This document shows, piece after piece, positions 27,789 through 36,543 of a DNA stretch of 64,000 nucleotides. Made by a program: the position numbers and the translations under genes. The DNA is from Gluconobacter wancherniae NBRC 103581 (GTDB lineage Bacteria > Pseudomonadota > Alphaproteobacteria > Acetobacterales > Acetobacteraceae), in NCBI RefSeq assembly GCF_007988885.1, contig NZ_BJUZ01000001.1, positions 248,001-312,000 on the forward strand, given 5' to 3'. Position 1 is the first letter of the stretch; every line of letters starts with the position of its first letter. The notes under the pieces are model-generated. The model saw only the letters and a program-made list of their open reading frames with translations. It was not told where the DNA came from and made no database searches.

Positions 27789-28678
27789 TCCGCGTCGTAG
27801 TGCACTTCCAGAATGGCACACCAGGGGTAGCGATCGTCGTAGCTGTGCCCTGAACTGTCTGCAATCATGCCGGCGGCGTCTGTTGGCACATGCGTCATTG
27901 AGACAGCGTCGTCCACATTACCGCCGATGATGCTGAGTTCATGGCCGAAAGGCTGTGTGTTCTGGTGGGTGGCAACGACGATGCCGCAATGTGCGGGGAA
28001 GCCATAGGACGTTGGGAGCATGGAGAACGTCACTGATTTGCTTCGGCCTCGGCCTACACAGATCAGGTCTCCGATTTTGGGCATGTATGCGCCCGGATCA
28101 TGTGCGCTCACACCGCTGGACTGGCCGCTGGCGGCTGCGTTGATGTAGGTTGCGTGGTTGGGGGAGTACGGGAAACGGTCGTTCGCCCCCGCCACACGCA
28201 TGACATACGATATGAATGCTGCTGACCACGCGTAGTGGCCGTCATGGGCCGGATCGAAGCGTGTGCCGCTGGCGTCTGTCTTGCCGGTCCAGCCAGCTTC
28301 GGTTTCATATGGGTCTTGCCCGATCCACCAGTATTCCCCGATGCGCTGCCACAGGCCGGGAATGCGTTCCGGCTTGAGCGAGGCATCATCGGCTTCGGGG
28401 CGGTTTTCCGGATCATCGTCTGACACGGGGGAGCCGAACATCCGCCATTCCCGCAGCGCGATTGCTGCGACATCCTGGCGGTTGAACGGCTCAAAGTTCC
28501 GTGTCGCGAAGTCCGGGACATGACTGTCATAGCCAGTCGGGCCCGTCGTGCCGTTCGCATATTGTGAAACAGGCGTACGGGCGGGGTAGGGGCGCACGCC
28601 GTTCTGGCTGGCGCAACCCGCCAGCGCGAGCATGGCCGCTAACGCAGTCGCTCGCCGCATGATCTGCGAATCTGGCAC
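27764..28678 (-). CDS. DUF2272 domain lipoprotein
   Basis: About 304 residues. A lipoprotein signal (RRATALAAMLALAGCASQ) has the lipobox LAGC, so the mature protein is probably tethered to a membrane in the periplasm. The body has the DUF2272 pattern: a conserved YAWSAAFISYVMRVAGA segment, IGDLICVGRG, FPAHCGIVVATH and PWCAILEV. It resembles an NlpC/P60-like fold with Cys and His residues, so a cell-wall amidase role is a weak inference. Starts are possible at 28684, 28678 and 28660; GTG at 28678 has AAGAGG 6 bases upstream. It follows mtnA. Confidence 0.75.
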   Translation of the reverse strand: MPDSQIMRRATALAAMLALAGCASQNGVRPYPARTPVSQYANGTTGPTGYDSHVPDFATRNFEPFNRQDVAAIALREWRMFGSPVSDDDPENRPEADDASLKPERIPGLWQRIGEYWWIGQDPYETEAGWTGKTDASGTRFDPAHDGHYAWSAAFISYVMRVAGANDRFPYSPNHATYINAAASGQSSGVSAHDPGAYMPKIGDLICVGRGRSKSVTFSMLPTSYGFPAHCGIVVATHQNTQPFGHELSIIGGNVDDAVSMTHVPTDAAGMIADSSGHSYDDRYPWCAILEVHYDADQEPDSGL

Positions 28679-28734
28679 TCTCATCCTCTTTTCAGGCGGT
28701 TGTCTTACGATGAAGCGGGAAGCTTCCTCATGCG

Positions 28735-29850
28735 TCAAGCAGAGGGGGTCTCACGAGCAGCACCGGGAAACAATCTGTTCAGTCCTGCGGCACTTGCGTC
28801 ACACCGGCCACGCTCCGTGATCAGGCCAGTAACCAAGCGGGCGGGTGTGACGTCGAAAGCCGGATTTGCTGCGGGGCTGCGTTCCGGCGCTACGCGGACG
28901 CGGCTCTGGTTTCCGTGGGCATCAAGGCCCGGAACGAAAAGCACTTCGTCCTGACTGCGCTCCTCAATGGGGATTTCCTTCACGCCATCCTGAACGCGCC
29001 AGTCAATGGTTGAGGACGGGAGGGCAACCCAGAACGGAACATTATTGTCACGGGCCGCAAGCGCCTTGAGATACGTTCCGATCTTGTTGGCGACGTCCCC
29101 CTGCGCCGTAACGCGGTCTGTTCCCACGATGACCATATCCACGCGGCCTGCCTGCATGTAATGACCACCCGCATTGTCTGCGATGACGGTGTGTGCCACG
29201 CCGTGACTGCCAAGCTCCCAGGCTGTCAGGAGGCTTCCCTGGTTGCGGGGGCGGGTTTCGTCCACCCAGACATGCACCGGAATGCCCTCGTCATGGGCCA
29301 TGTAAATTGGAGCGAGGGCTGTTCCCCAGTCCACGGTTGCAATCCAGCCTGCGTTGCAGTGTGTCAGCAGATTAACTGTACCCTGACGGCCTTTGCGTTC
29401 CCAGATTTCGCGGATGAGTTCCAGTCCATGACGCCCAATGGCCTCATTAACCTGTACGTCTTCGTCGCAGATCGCATCGGCTTCAAGATAACCAGCCTCG
29501 ACGCGCTGTGACGCTGGGAGCGGGCGTAGGTGGTTGACCATGCGCTCAATGGCCCAGCGCAGGTTGATGGCTGTCGGGCGGGTCTCGACCAGTGCGGCGG
29601 CGCTCTTTTCCAGTGACGCATCGGAGGCGTCGTTCTGGAGTGCGAAGACCAGTCCATATGCGGCCACAGCGCCAATGAGTGGGGCGCCACGAACCTGCAT
29701 CGTGCAGATTGCATGTGCGACGGCTTCCTCGTCCCGGAGTTCAAGCTCTTCCAGATTCCAGGGCAGGCGTGTCTGGTCAAAGATCCGGATGCTTTTCCGG
29801 TCATTGAGGGGGCGCCAGACGCTGCGATATGGGGTGCCGTTGATTTTCAC
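28735..29850 (-). CDS. mtnA: S-methyl-5-thioribose-1-phosphate isomerase
   Basis: About 371 residues. In methionine salvage it converts methylthioribose-1-phosphate to methylthioribulose-1-phosphate. Signatures are MQVRGAPLIGAVAAYG, LTHCNAGWIAT (with the catalytic Cys), WVDETRPRNQGSLLTAWEL, IADNAGGHYM and VGTDRVTAQGDVANKIGTY (with the catalytic Asp). The GTG start at 29850 is preceded by AAGGAG 8 bases upstream, better than the GTG at 29874. No other salvage gene is visible in the window. The DUF2272 gene lies directly downstream. Confidence 0.93.
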   Translation of the reverse strand: MKINGTPYRSVWRPLNDRKSIRIFDQTRLPWNLEELELRDEEAVAHAICTMQVRGAPLIGAVAAYGLVFALQNDASDASLEKSAAALVETRPTAINLRWAIERMVNHLRPLPASQRVEAGYLEADAICDEDVQVNEAIGRHGLELIREIWERKGRQGTVNLLTHCNAGWIATVDWGTALAPIYMAHDEGIPVHVWVDETRPRNQGSLLTAWELGSHGVAHTVIADNAGGHYMQAGRVDMVIVGTDRVTAQGDVANKIGTYLKALAARDNNVPFWVALPSSTIDWRVQDGVKEIPIEERSQDEVLFVPGLDAHGNQSRVRVAPERSPAANPAFDVTPARLVTGLITERGRCDASAAGLNRLFPGAARETPSA

Positions 29851-30046
29851 CGAACGTTCTCCTTGAAGACGCACTCAGGACATGGGCGTCGAAGCGATAT
29901 ATTGGATCGGGATGTGCGCGATCCTTCGGCCCAACTCAAGGGTTGGATGCATGAATACCCGCTTGACGGCATGAACCTGATGGCGTTCGACTGTGAATGT
30001 AACTTTTCATGTCGAATTTTCTGGATTCGAGATCAGGGAGGAACCT

Positions 30047-30250
30047 GTGGCCGACGTCGATACAGTCAACTCGCGTGATGACATGAGATCCAGCCAGTCA
30101 GCAAAAAAGAAGGGGGCGGAAGTGCGCGATCCCCAGCCAATGACCGCCTTGGAAAAATATCGGCGTTTGAGGGAAGAGCGTAAGGTTGTTCGTCGGCAGC
30201 GGCTCGCGAGAGAGCGCGAAGCTCTATACTCCCCTGACATTCCCAACTGA
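30047..30250 (+). CDS. Small highly charged hypothetical protein
   Basis: A 67-residue frame starting at GTG 30047 behind AGGGAGG about 6 bases upstream, a much better site than the ATG at 29993. The protein is dominated by Arg, Lys and Glu, with a likely helix in ALEKYRRLREERKVVRRQRL. No family is recognised; RNA or protein binding is conceivable. It lies in the gap between mtnA (divergent) and the GGDEF-EAL gene, whose 3' end it overlaps by 27 bases on the opposite strand. Confidence 0.5.
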   Translation: MADVDTVNSRDDMRSSQSAKKKGAEVRDPQPMTALEKYRRLREERKVVRRQRLAREREALYSPDIPN

Positions 30251-31987
30251 GCATAGAATGTTTCCGGCGGGGGCACTCTCCATTACGGAGGCGTCTATTG
30301 CTGTGGGAAGTAGGGTTAGTGGTACGGGCTTGCCTGTCAGAAAGCCCTGAACGATTGGGCAGCCTGCTTCCCGCAGAAGATCGAACTGTTCCTGTGTTTC
30401 GACGCCTTCGGCCACGACCCTCATCGAGAGTGTGCGTCCTAAGGTCAGAATGGAATCGATGATGGACTTCACGTGGGGCTTGTCGGTCATTGCGTGAATG
30501 AAGGAGCGGTCGATTTTAACGCAGTCGAATGGGAAGGTTCTGAGATAGCTCAGGCTGCAGTATCCGACCCCGAAATCGTCCATAACGATTTTGACGCCCA
30601 GATCCCTGATTGAAGCCAGGGTGCGGAGAATATGAGCTTCGTCATGCAGGAAAATCGTTTCAGTTAGTTCGAGTTCCAGTCTTTCCGGGTTGAGCTGCGT
30701 CTCTTCCAGTATTCTCGAGATGCAGTCTTTGAACCCGCTATCCACGAACTGTAATGCGGAGACGTTGATCGCAACGCGGACATGGTCTGGAAGAGTGTTT
30801 GCCTGGCGGCAGGCCTCACGCAGAACCCATTCGCCTATTGGCAGGATGAGGCCACTTTCTTCGGCAATGGGGATGAATTTGATGGGCTTGATGACGCCCC
30901 TTGTCGGGTGTCGCCAGCGGATGAGGGCTTCGACCCCGTTTGTCGCCCCTGTCTGGGTGCAGAACAATGGCTGGAAATCTAAGGAAAACTGATTTTTCTC
31001 TAGAGCGCTCTGGAGATCTATCTCGAGACAGGAGCGCTCAATTGCTTCTGTCTCCATGATATATTCGAACCGGCGTGCAGAGCCCGAACCAGTTTTCCCA
31101 GCCAAGACCATCGCGCGTTCGGCATATCTCAGGCCAATCGCTGGGTCGGCGGTGTCGAGGGGCAATACGCAGTACCCGATATGTGTTTCAATTCGAAAAT
31201 GATGTTCTGCGCAGGAAAAGGAATCACTGAGAGCCGTCTGAATGATGGAGGAAGGTTCGGATACAGGAATTTCAGGATCGTCGGGAGCAGGGCAGACAAT
31301 TGCGAATTCGTTATTTCCGGAGCGGGCTATAAGGCTGCGGTCCGGGAGTGTACTGACCAGTCTTTCTCCAATCTGGCAGAGAAGATCGTTTGTTGTAATG
31401 TGACCATAGCGATCTCTTAGGGTCTGGAACCGTGCTATGTTGAGGGCAAGAAGAATAATTCGGGAATTATTTTGCTCTGCGCTTTGCAAGGGATCCAGAG
31501 CCATTTTCTTGAAGCCCAGCCGGTTGAGCAGCCCGGTTACAGGGTCTGTAAAATGCAGTGGGTATTCTTTGTTATCTATGGAACTGATGCTGGAATTGTC
31601 TGTTCGCTTGATCGCCAGCGCGCTGCAGCACAGACCATTCCATGTGATAGGTGTTAACCTGAAGTGAACGGGAATGTGCTGCTGTCGGGAAAGGTTGAGC
31701 CGTCCGGTGTGAATATTACCGTCTGGCTGAGCAGCAGAAGCCTCGGGGAGTAGGGTGGAAAGATCGGGGATCTGACCGGGAAGTTGACCAGTGATCTGGA
31801 AGAATGATCCGTTAGCTTCGAGTATCTTGTCTTTCTGGACGATCGCGATGGCTTCCAGGGTAATTTCAAGAAGGGCGCCGATATTGTCTTTCACTGGTGA
31901 TGACTGAAAGCCGCTATTGAATAAGGAGCGCATCCAGTGTTTGCGACCAGATCCTCTCATCTTATTCTTCAGCTCTATTAGCTTCAT
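30224..31987 (-). CDS. GGDEF-EAL protein with decayed GGDEF site; probable c-di-GMP phosphodiesterase
   Basis: 587 residues without clear membrane helices. A PAS-like N-terminal part (about 35-110) leads to a GGDEF fold whose signature reads SGNNEF and whose metal-binding Asp is lost (LALNIARF), so cyclase activity is unlikely. The EAL domain is complete: GVEALIRWRHP, AINVSALQF, LELTETI, VMDDFGVGYCSLSYLRTFPFD (the DDFG core), CVKIDRSFI, VAEGVETQEQ and VQGFLTGKPV. It should hydrolyse c-di-GMP. It is divergent (88 bases) from a GT4 glycosyltransferase, which suggests control of exopolysaccharide or surface behaviour. Confidence 0.88.
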   Translation of the reverse strand: MKLIELKNKMRGSGRKHWMRSLFNSGFQSSPVKDNIGALLEITLEAIAIVQKDKILEANGSFFQITGQLPGQIPDLSTLLPEASAAQPDGNIHTGRLNLSRQQHIPVHFRLTPITWNGLCCSALAIKRTDNSSISSIDNKEYPLHFTDPVTGLLNRLGFKKMALDPLQSAEQNNSRIILLALNIARFQTLRDRYGHITTNDLLCQIGERLVSTLPDRSLIARSGNNEFAIVCPAPDDPEIPVSEPSSIIQTALSDSFSCAEHHFRIETHIGYCVLPLDTADPAIGLRYAERAMVLAGKTGSGSARRFEYIMETEAIERSCLEIDLQSALEKNQFSLDFQPLFCTQTGATNGVEALIRWRHPTRGVIKPIKFIPIAEESGLILPIGEWVLREACRQANTLPDHVRVAINVSALQFVDSGFKDCISRILEETQLNPERLELELTETIFLHDEAHILRTLASIRDLGVKIVMDDFGVGYCSLSYLRTFPFDCVKIDRSFIHAMTDKPHVKSIIDSILTLGRTLSMRVVAEGVETQEQFDLLREAGCPIVQGFLTGKPVPLTLLPTAIDASVMESAPAGNILCSVGNVRGV

Positions 31988-32075
31988 GCTTAGCCCAGCC
32001 CTTCTGCGACAGAGCAGATTGCAAGCACAACAGTTAAGAAAATGAAAATATGCACAGTCGATATAGGGATGCTAC

Positions 32076-33191
32076 ATGTCAAAGCATGTCACGCTCTTTG
32101 ACATGAAAGCTTCCGCGGTTCTAACGTTTCTTCCTCCCCGAGAATCATTCGCTTCGGGGCATGCCGGAGCGATTGCGATACTGGTGAGCCGACTCGCGCT
32201 GCCTGAAGATATCGTTGCAGGAATGCCGATCAGGGGAATGGCTCTGAATGGTGGACAGTTCCGCCCGCTTCGTCTTTCGGCGTGGGGTTTTTTCAGAAAT
32301 CTGCGTTACCGCCGTGCATGCCTGAAAATGGTGCGTTCAATCCGGCCTGAGCTTGTGGAGGTTCACAACAGACCGGATCTGGCAGCGTATTTGAGCCGTT
32401 TCTGTAGGGTTCGTCTCATTTTGCACAATGACCCCTGTTCGATGCGCGGTGCGAAAACGGCTGTAGAGCGTCAGTGGCTTGCACGGAGGGTTCTTGTCTG
32501 CGGCGTGTCTGAATGGGTGAAGGATCGCTATTGCGTAGGGTGTGAGGCTGTCCGTTTTGAAGTTCAGCCTAACTGTATTGACCTTGAAACATTGCAGGTG
32601 CCGCTCTGTACAAGAGAAAAGCTGGTGCTTTTTGCCGGGCGCGTTGTCGCGGATAAAGGCGTGGATGCGTTTGTCCGGGCATGGGGTGCGATCCGGCACC
32701 TTTACCCTGAGTGGCGGGCTATCATCATCGGAGCAGACAGGTTTGGTCCTGACTCTCCCGAGACGCCTTTTCTGCGAAATTTACGTCCTGTGGCCGAGAA
32801 GGCAGGTGTGGAGATGCTGGGATATCAGTGTCACGCTCAGGTCATGCAAGCCATGTCGAGGGCAGCGATTGTGGTGGTCCCGAGCCGCTGGGCAGAGCCG
32901 TTTGGCATGACTGCGTTGGAAGCAATGGCCAATGGTGCGGCGGTGATAGCCGCGCCGGTCGGTGCGCTTGAGAGCGTGGTAGGTCAGAACGGCCTGATGG
33001 CACATCCGGATCGCGAAGGTGAACTGGAAGGGGCGCTGTGCCGCTTGCTGGATGATAGCGCTTTGCGGGACAGCCTCGGTGAGCGGGGCCGCAAAGCTGC
33101 GATCCGGTTTGATCTGTCTGCTTCCCGCCTCAGGCTTGAAGAACTGAGACGGGAAGCCATTGCGTTCAGTCGCGCTCGGGGGGCGCCATGA
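32076..33191 (+). CDS. GT4 family glycosyltransferase
   Basis: 371 residues of the GT-B fold. The C-terminal donor-binding half is clear: LFAGRVVADKGVDAFVRAW, VEMLGYQCHAQVMQAMSRA and the EPFGMTALEAMANG motif, followed by APVGALESVV. The N-terminal half is shorter than average. It probably adds a sugar to a lipid- or polysaccharide-linked acceptor at the cytoplasmic face. AGGGATG precedes the ATG. It is divergent from the GGDEF-EAL gene, and its end overlaps the convergent aldo/keto reductase gene by 26 bases. Confidence 0.88.
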   Translation: MSKHVTLFDMKASAVLTFLPPRESFASGHAGAIAILVSRLALPEDIVAGMPIRGMALNGGQFRPLRLSAWGFFRNLRYRRACLKMVRSIRPELVEVHNRPDLAAYLSRFCRVRLILHNDPCSMRGAKTAVERQWLARRVLVCGVSEWVKDRYCVGCEAVRFEVQPNCIDLETLQVPLCTREKLVLFAGRVVADKGVDAFVRAWGAIRHLYPEWRAIIIGADRFGPDSPETPFLRNLRPVAEKAGVEMLGYQCHAQVMQAMSRAAIVVVPSRWAEPFGMTALEAMANGAAVIAAPVGALESVVGQNGLMAHPDREGELEGALCRLLDDSALRDSLGERGRKAAIRFDLSASRLRLEELRREAIAFSRARGAP

Positions 33192-34149
33192 ATGTTGGGT
33201 CTATGGCATTGGGCACGTGGCGGGCGAGGATATCGTCCACGGCCTTTTTCTCGTCGTCGGTAAGTGACCAGCCGAAAGCATCATTGATGCCTGAGACCTG
33301 TTCAGGCTTGCGAGCGCCCCAAAGTGCGATCACAGGGCCCTGATCCAGCACCCAGCGAACAGCGAATGCCATTACGGATTTCCCGCGCGCATCTGCCAGC
33401 TTTTTAAAGCCGTCCACTGCGGCAAGATAGTTTGCAAAGTTCGGGGACTGAAATTTGGGATCAGCCGAACGGAGGTCGCTTTTTGGGAAAGTCGTCTCGC
33501 TGTTCATCTTTCCAGTAAGGAGCCCGCGGCACAGTGCGCCATATGCAAGGACAACGGCGTCATGTTTCTTTGCGTAAGGCAGGATATCTTTCTCGATGGT
33601 GCGTTCGAACAGGTTGAACGGTGGCTGGATTGTGGAGAGAGGAGCCACTTCGCGAAAAATATCCATCTGGCGGGGTGAGAAATTGCTCACGCCGAGTGCG
33701 CGGATCTTGCCCTCCTGATGTAGCTTCTGCAGTTCGCGGGCTGCATCTTCGATGGGTGTTTTGTCATCGGGCCAGTGGATCTGCTCCAGATCGATTGTCT
33801 CGACGCGCAGACGGCGCAGGGAATCTTCAACTTCCTTGCGAATGCGCGCAGGGGTCGAATCGCGGAAGGGTTTCTCATCCTTCCAGTTCAGACCGAGTTT
33901 CGTAGCAACAACCGCCTTGTTTGGCTTTTCAGCCAGTGCACGTCCGACGACTTCCTCGGAATGCCCGAACCCATAGACGGGCGCCGTATCGATAAGGGAA
34001 ATACCTTCATCGAGAGCGCGGTGAATGGTGCGTACAGCGTTGTCGTCATCGGGGCCGCCCCACATCCAGCCACCGATGGCCCAGGTGCCGAGTGCGACAC
34101 GTGAGACTGGGGTATCGATACCGGGAATGTGAATCGTATCGGTTGCCAT
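33166..34149 (-). CDS. Aldo/keto reductase
   Basis: 327 residues. AKR catalytic residues are visible: Asp and Tyr in LIDTAPVYGFGHSEEVVGRA, Lys in VVATKLGL and His in LEQIHWPDD. The NAD(P)H-binding end includes MAFAVRWVLDQGPVIALWGARK. It would reduce a carbonyl or oxidise a hydroxyl on an unknown sugar-like or aliphatic substrate; many such enzymes occur in acetic acid bacteria. GGAGAG precedes the ATG. It lies between two polysaccharide-type genes but on the opposite strand. Confidence 0.9.
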   Translation of the reverse strand: MATDTIHIPGIDTPVSRVALGTWAIGGWMWGGPDDDNAVRTIHRALDEGISLIDTAPVYGFGHSEEVVGRALAEKPNKAVVATKLGLNWKDEKPFRDSTPARIRKEVEDSLRRLRVETIDLEQIHWPDDKTPIEDAARELQKLHQEGKIRALGVSNFSPRQMDIFREVAPLSTIQPPFNLFERTIEKDILPYAKKHDAVVLAYGALCRGLLTGKMNSETTFPKSDLRSADPKFQSPNFANYLAAVDGFKKLADARGKSVMAFAVRWVLDQGPVIALWGARKPEQVSGINDAFGWSLTDDEKKAVDDILARHVPNAIDPTFMAPPERD

Positions 34150-34204
34150 GTCTCTCTCCGTAAAAATTGCAATATTTCTGAACAGCGCATCTAGTTAAGG
34201 GTGG

Positions 34205-35518
34205 TTGCATGAATTCTTCAATGCAGCCATCCAGAAAAATATGCGCTCTATCCTTCCTGCTTTGTCACGTATTGGAGTCTTGACGGCTCTTGTTCTTCCG
34301 CTGACGCTGACGCATCTGCGTGGGCTGGCGGAAGCAGACCTGGATATTCTCGCGGTTATTTTCCTGCTCCGATCGGGAATAACCGGGGCCACGAATGATG
34401 GCTGGGGATGGGTGCGTGAGCCCTGGGTTCTTGCCACTTTTGCGTGGTGGGGCTGGCAGATGCTCTGTACTGCAATGGTCTCCCCAGGGCACGGAGCGCT
34501 TGTGCAGGCAGCTGTGGCGATACGCTTTCCTCTCGCGGCAGCCGCGCTGGGATGCTGGATTCTGCGAGATGCAACCACTCGTCGGCGCGTGGTCTGGATC
34601 ACCTGCGCATGTGGGCTCTACATCGCGGCGCAGATTATCGTTCAGGCTGTCTTTGGTCATAATCTTTTTGGAAACCCTCGTTTCCCAGACGGGGTTCTGA
34701 CGGGCCCATACAAGACACCCAGGGCTGCGGCGCCGCTTTCACGGCTGCTCTTGCCCACGCTCATGCTGGGCTGTGCCTTCATCGCGGCGCGCTGCAGAAG
34801 TCGCATTGCCCGGTTGGTCGGGATGTCGGGCGTTACGGTCGTCGTTGTTGCAATCACTATTTTGGCTGGGCAGCGCATGCCGTTTGCGTTGTGCATGTTC
34901 GGCATTGCGATTTGCGCGTTGTTATATCGCCCCATGCGTCCGGCAGCGCTCGTCGGGGCGTGCGCCATCCCGCTGCTGGTGCTCGCGGTTCGTGTGCTGT
35001 CTCCAGGTAGTTTCTCCCATCTGGTGACGAGGGCGCAGGAGCAACTCGCGCATTTCAGCCAGTCTCCGTATGGCCAGATTTATACTCATGCTGTTGTGAT
35101 GGCTCAGGGGCATCCGCTGCTCGGTCAGGGGTACGATGCCTATCGGCATCATTGTGCCGATCCGACGACGTTCCATGGCCTGTCATGGCTTTCACCGGGA
35201 ATACCTGATGGAGGGTGGCAGAGCCTGTGTGTTCAGCACCCGCATAATCATTACCTACAGGCGCTGACGAACGCGGGGGTCCCCGGTCTGATCCTGTTCT
35301 GCATGATGATTATCTGCTGGCTGATAGCGCTTTGGCCTCGGAAAGGAGCGCCCGCGGTGGCGATTGGCCTGTTTGCTGCGGTGTTGATCCAGGAGTGGCC
35401 CATCGCGTCATCTTCTGACTTTTTGAACCTTCCATTGGGCGGATGGGGCTTTTTTTTGCTGGGCCTTGGGCTGTCATTTCGTGGGGTATCGGAAAAGCAC
35501 GGGTTTCAGGCTGGCTAA
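34205..35518 (+). CDS. O-antigen ligase/polymerase-like membrane protein
   Basis: Up to 437 residues with about ten hydrophobic segments. The large loop near the C-terminus carries QHPHNHYLQALTNAGVPGLI, the short His-containing motif of O-antigen ligases and Wzy-like polymerases, shortly after a GQGYDAYRHHC stretch. It probably joins or polymerises glycans on the outer face of the inner membrane. The start is uncertain: TTG at 34205 follows AAGGG, while ATG at 34241 would give a cleaner basic N-terminus. It is divergent from the aldo/keto reductase gene; cobW begins 38 bases downstream. Confidence 0.8.
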   Translation: MHEFFNAAIQKNMRSILPALSRIGVLTALVLPLTLTHLRGLAEADLDILAVIFLLRSGITGATNDGWGWVREPWVLATFAWWGWQMLCTAMVSPGHGALVQAAVAIRFPLAAAALGCWILRDATTRRRVVWITCACGLYIAAQIIVQAVFGHNLFGNPRFPDGVLTGPYKTPRAAAPLSRLLLPTLMLGCAFIAARCRSRIARLVGMSGVTVVVVAITILAGQRMPFALCMFGIAICALLYRPMRPAALVGACAIPLLVLAVRVLSPGSFSHLVTRAQEQLAHFSQSPYGQIYTHAVVMAQGHPLLGQGYDAYRHHCADPTTFHGLSWLSPGIPDGGWQSLCVQHPHNHYLQALTNAGVPGLILFCMMIICWLIALWPRKGAPAVAIGLFAAVLIQEWPIASSSDFLNLPLGGWGFFLLGLGLSFRGVSEKHGFQAG

Positions 35519-35556
35519 AGCAGCCCTATATCGGGTGCAGAATACGGAGGCTTTCA

Positions 35557-36543
35557 ATGTCCAGCACCCCTGAACCGGCTCGCACCGGTACTGTTCCCGT
35601 TACTGTTTTGACCGGCTTCCTGGGAGCCGGAAAAACGACGTTGCTCAACCATATCCTGAGCGCTGAGCACGGCCGGAAATATGCGGTTGTCGTCAATGAG
35701 TTTGGCGAACTCGGCGTGGACAATGACCTCGTGGTAGATGCCGATGAGGAAGTGTTCGAGATGAACAACGGCTGCATCTGCTGCACCGTTCGCGGAGATC
35801 TGATCCGCATTCTTGGCAATCTTTTGCGTCGTCGTGGCCGGTTTGACGGAATTATCGTCGAGACGACAGGCCTTGCGGACCCGGCACCCGTCGCACAGAC
35901 TTTTTTCGTGGATGAAAACATTCGCGAAAAGGCCAGACTGGATGCTGTCGTGACCGTTGTGGACGCATTCAACGTTATGCAAACGCTGGATGAGAGCCCC
36001 GAGGCGATCAACCAGATCGCATTCGCGGATGTAATCATCCTCAACAAGACGGATCTGGCCGACGAAGCGCGTCGGGCTGAAATCGTTGCCCGTATTCGCA
36101 AGATCAATGCGGTCGCGCAGATTCATGAAGCACAGCATGGCGGTGTGAAGCTCACGGACATTCTGGACCGTGGTGGCTTTGATCTGCAGCGCGCGCTCGC
36201 GACGATGCCGGATTTTCTGGAGAACGATCATCATTCCCACGAGGAGGGCATCACGAGCATGTCCTTCAGCGTTAAGGAGCCGCTGGACGCGCAGCGTTTT
36301 CAGGCATGGATCGGCGCAGTTCTGCAGGAGCAGGGGGGTGATATCCTGCGCGCTAAAGGCATCTTGCACTACAAGAATGAAGACCGCAGATTTGCGTTTC
36401 AGGCTGTGCACATGATGGCAGATGGAGACTTCATCGGGCCATTTCGCGAAGGTGAAAGCAGGGATTCCCGTCTGGTATTCATCGGACGCAACCTCAACCG
36501 TCCGCAGTTGCGCCGTGGTTTTGAAAGCTGCGTCGCCCTATGA
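35557..36543 (+). CDS. CobW/COG0523 family GTP-dependent metallochaperone
   Basis: 328 residues from the ATG at 35557, with CGGAGG 6 bases upstream. Motifs are the P-loop TGFLGAGKTTLLNHIL, the metal-binding CICC in MNNGCICCTVRGDL, the Glu in VETTGLADP, NKTDLAD and the C-terminal CobW domain. A short His-rich stretch (DHHSHEE) sits between the domains. COG0523 proteins deliver Zn or another metal to target proteins using GTP. The stop overlaps the WD40 gene in an ATGA, and two CDF metal exporters lie 4 kb away. The target metal is unknown; zinc is the best guess. Confidence 0.9.
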   Translation: MSSTPEPARTGTVPVTVLTGFLGAGKTTLLNHILSAEHGRKYAVVVNEFGELGVDNDLVVDADEEVFEMNNGCICCTVRGDLIRILGNLLRRRGRFDGIIVETTGLADPAPVAQTFFVDENIREKARLDAVVTVVDAFNVMQTLDESPEAINQIAFADVIILNKTDLADEARRAEIVARIRKINAVAQIHEAQHGGVKLTDILDRGGFDLQRALATMPDFLENDHHSHEEGITSMSFSVKEPLDAQRFQAWIGAVLQEQGGDILRAKGILHYKNEDRRFAFQAVHMMADGDFIGPFREGESRDSRLVFIGRNLNRPQLRRGFESCVAL

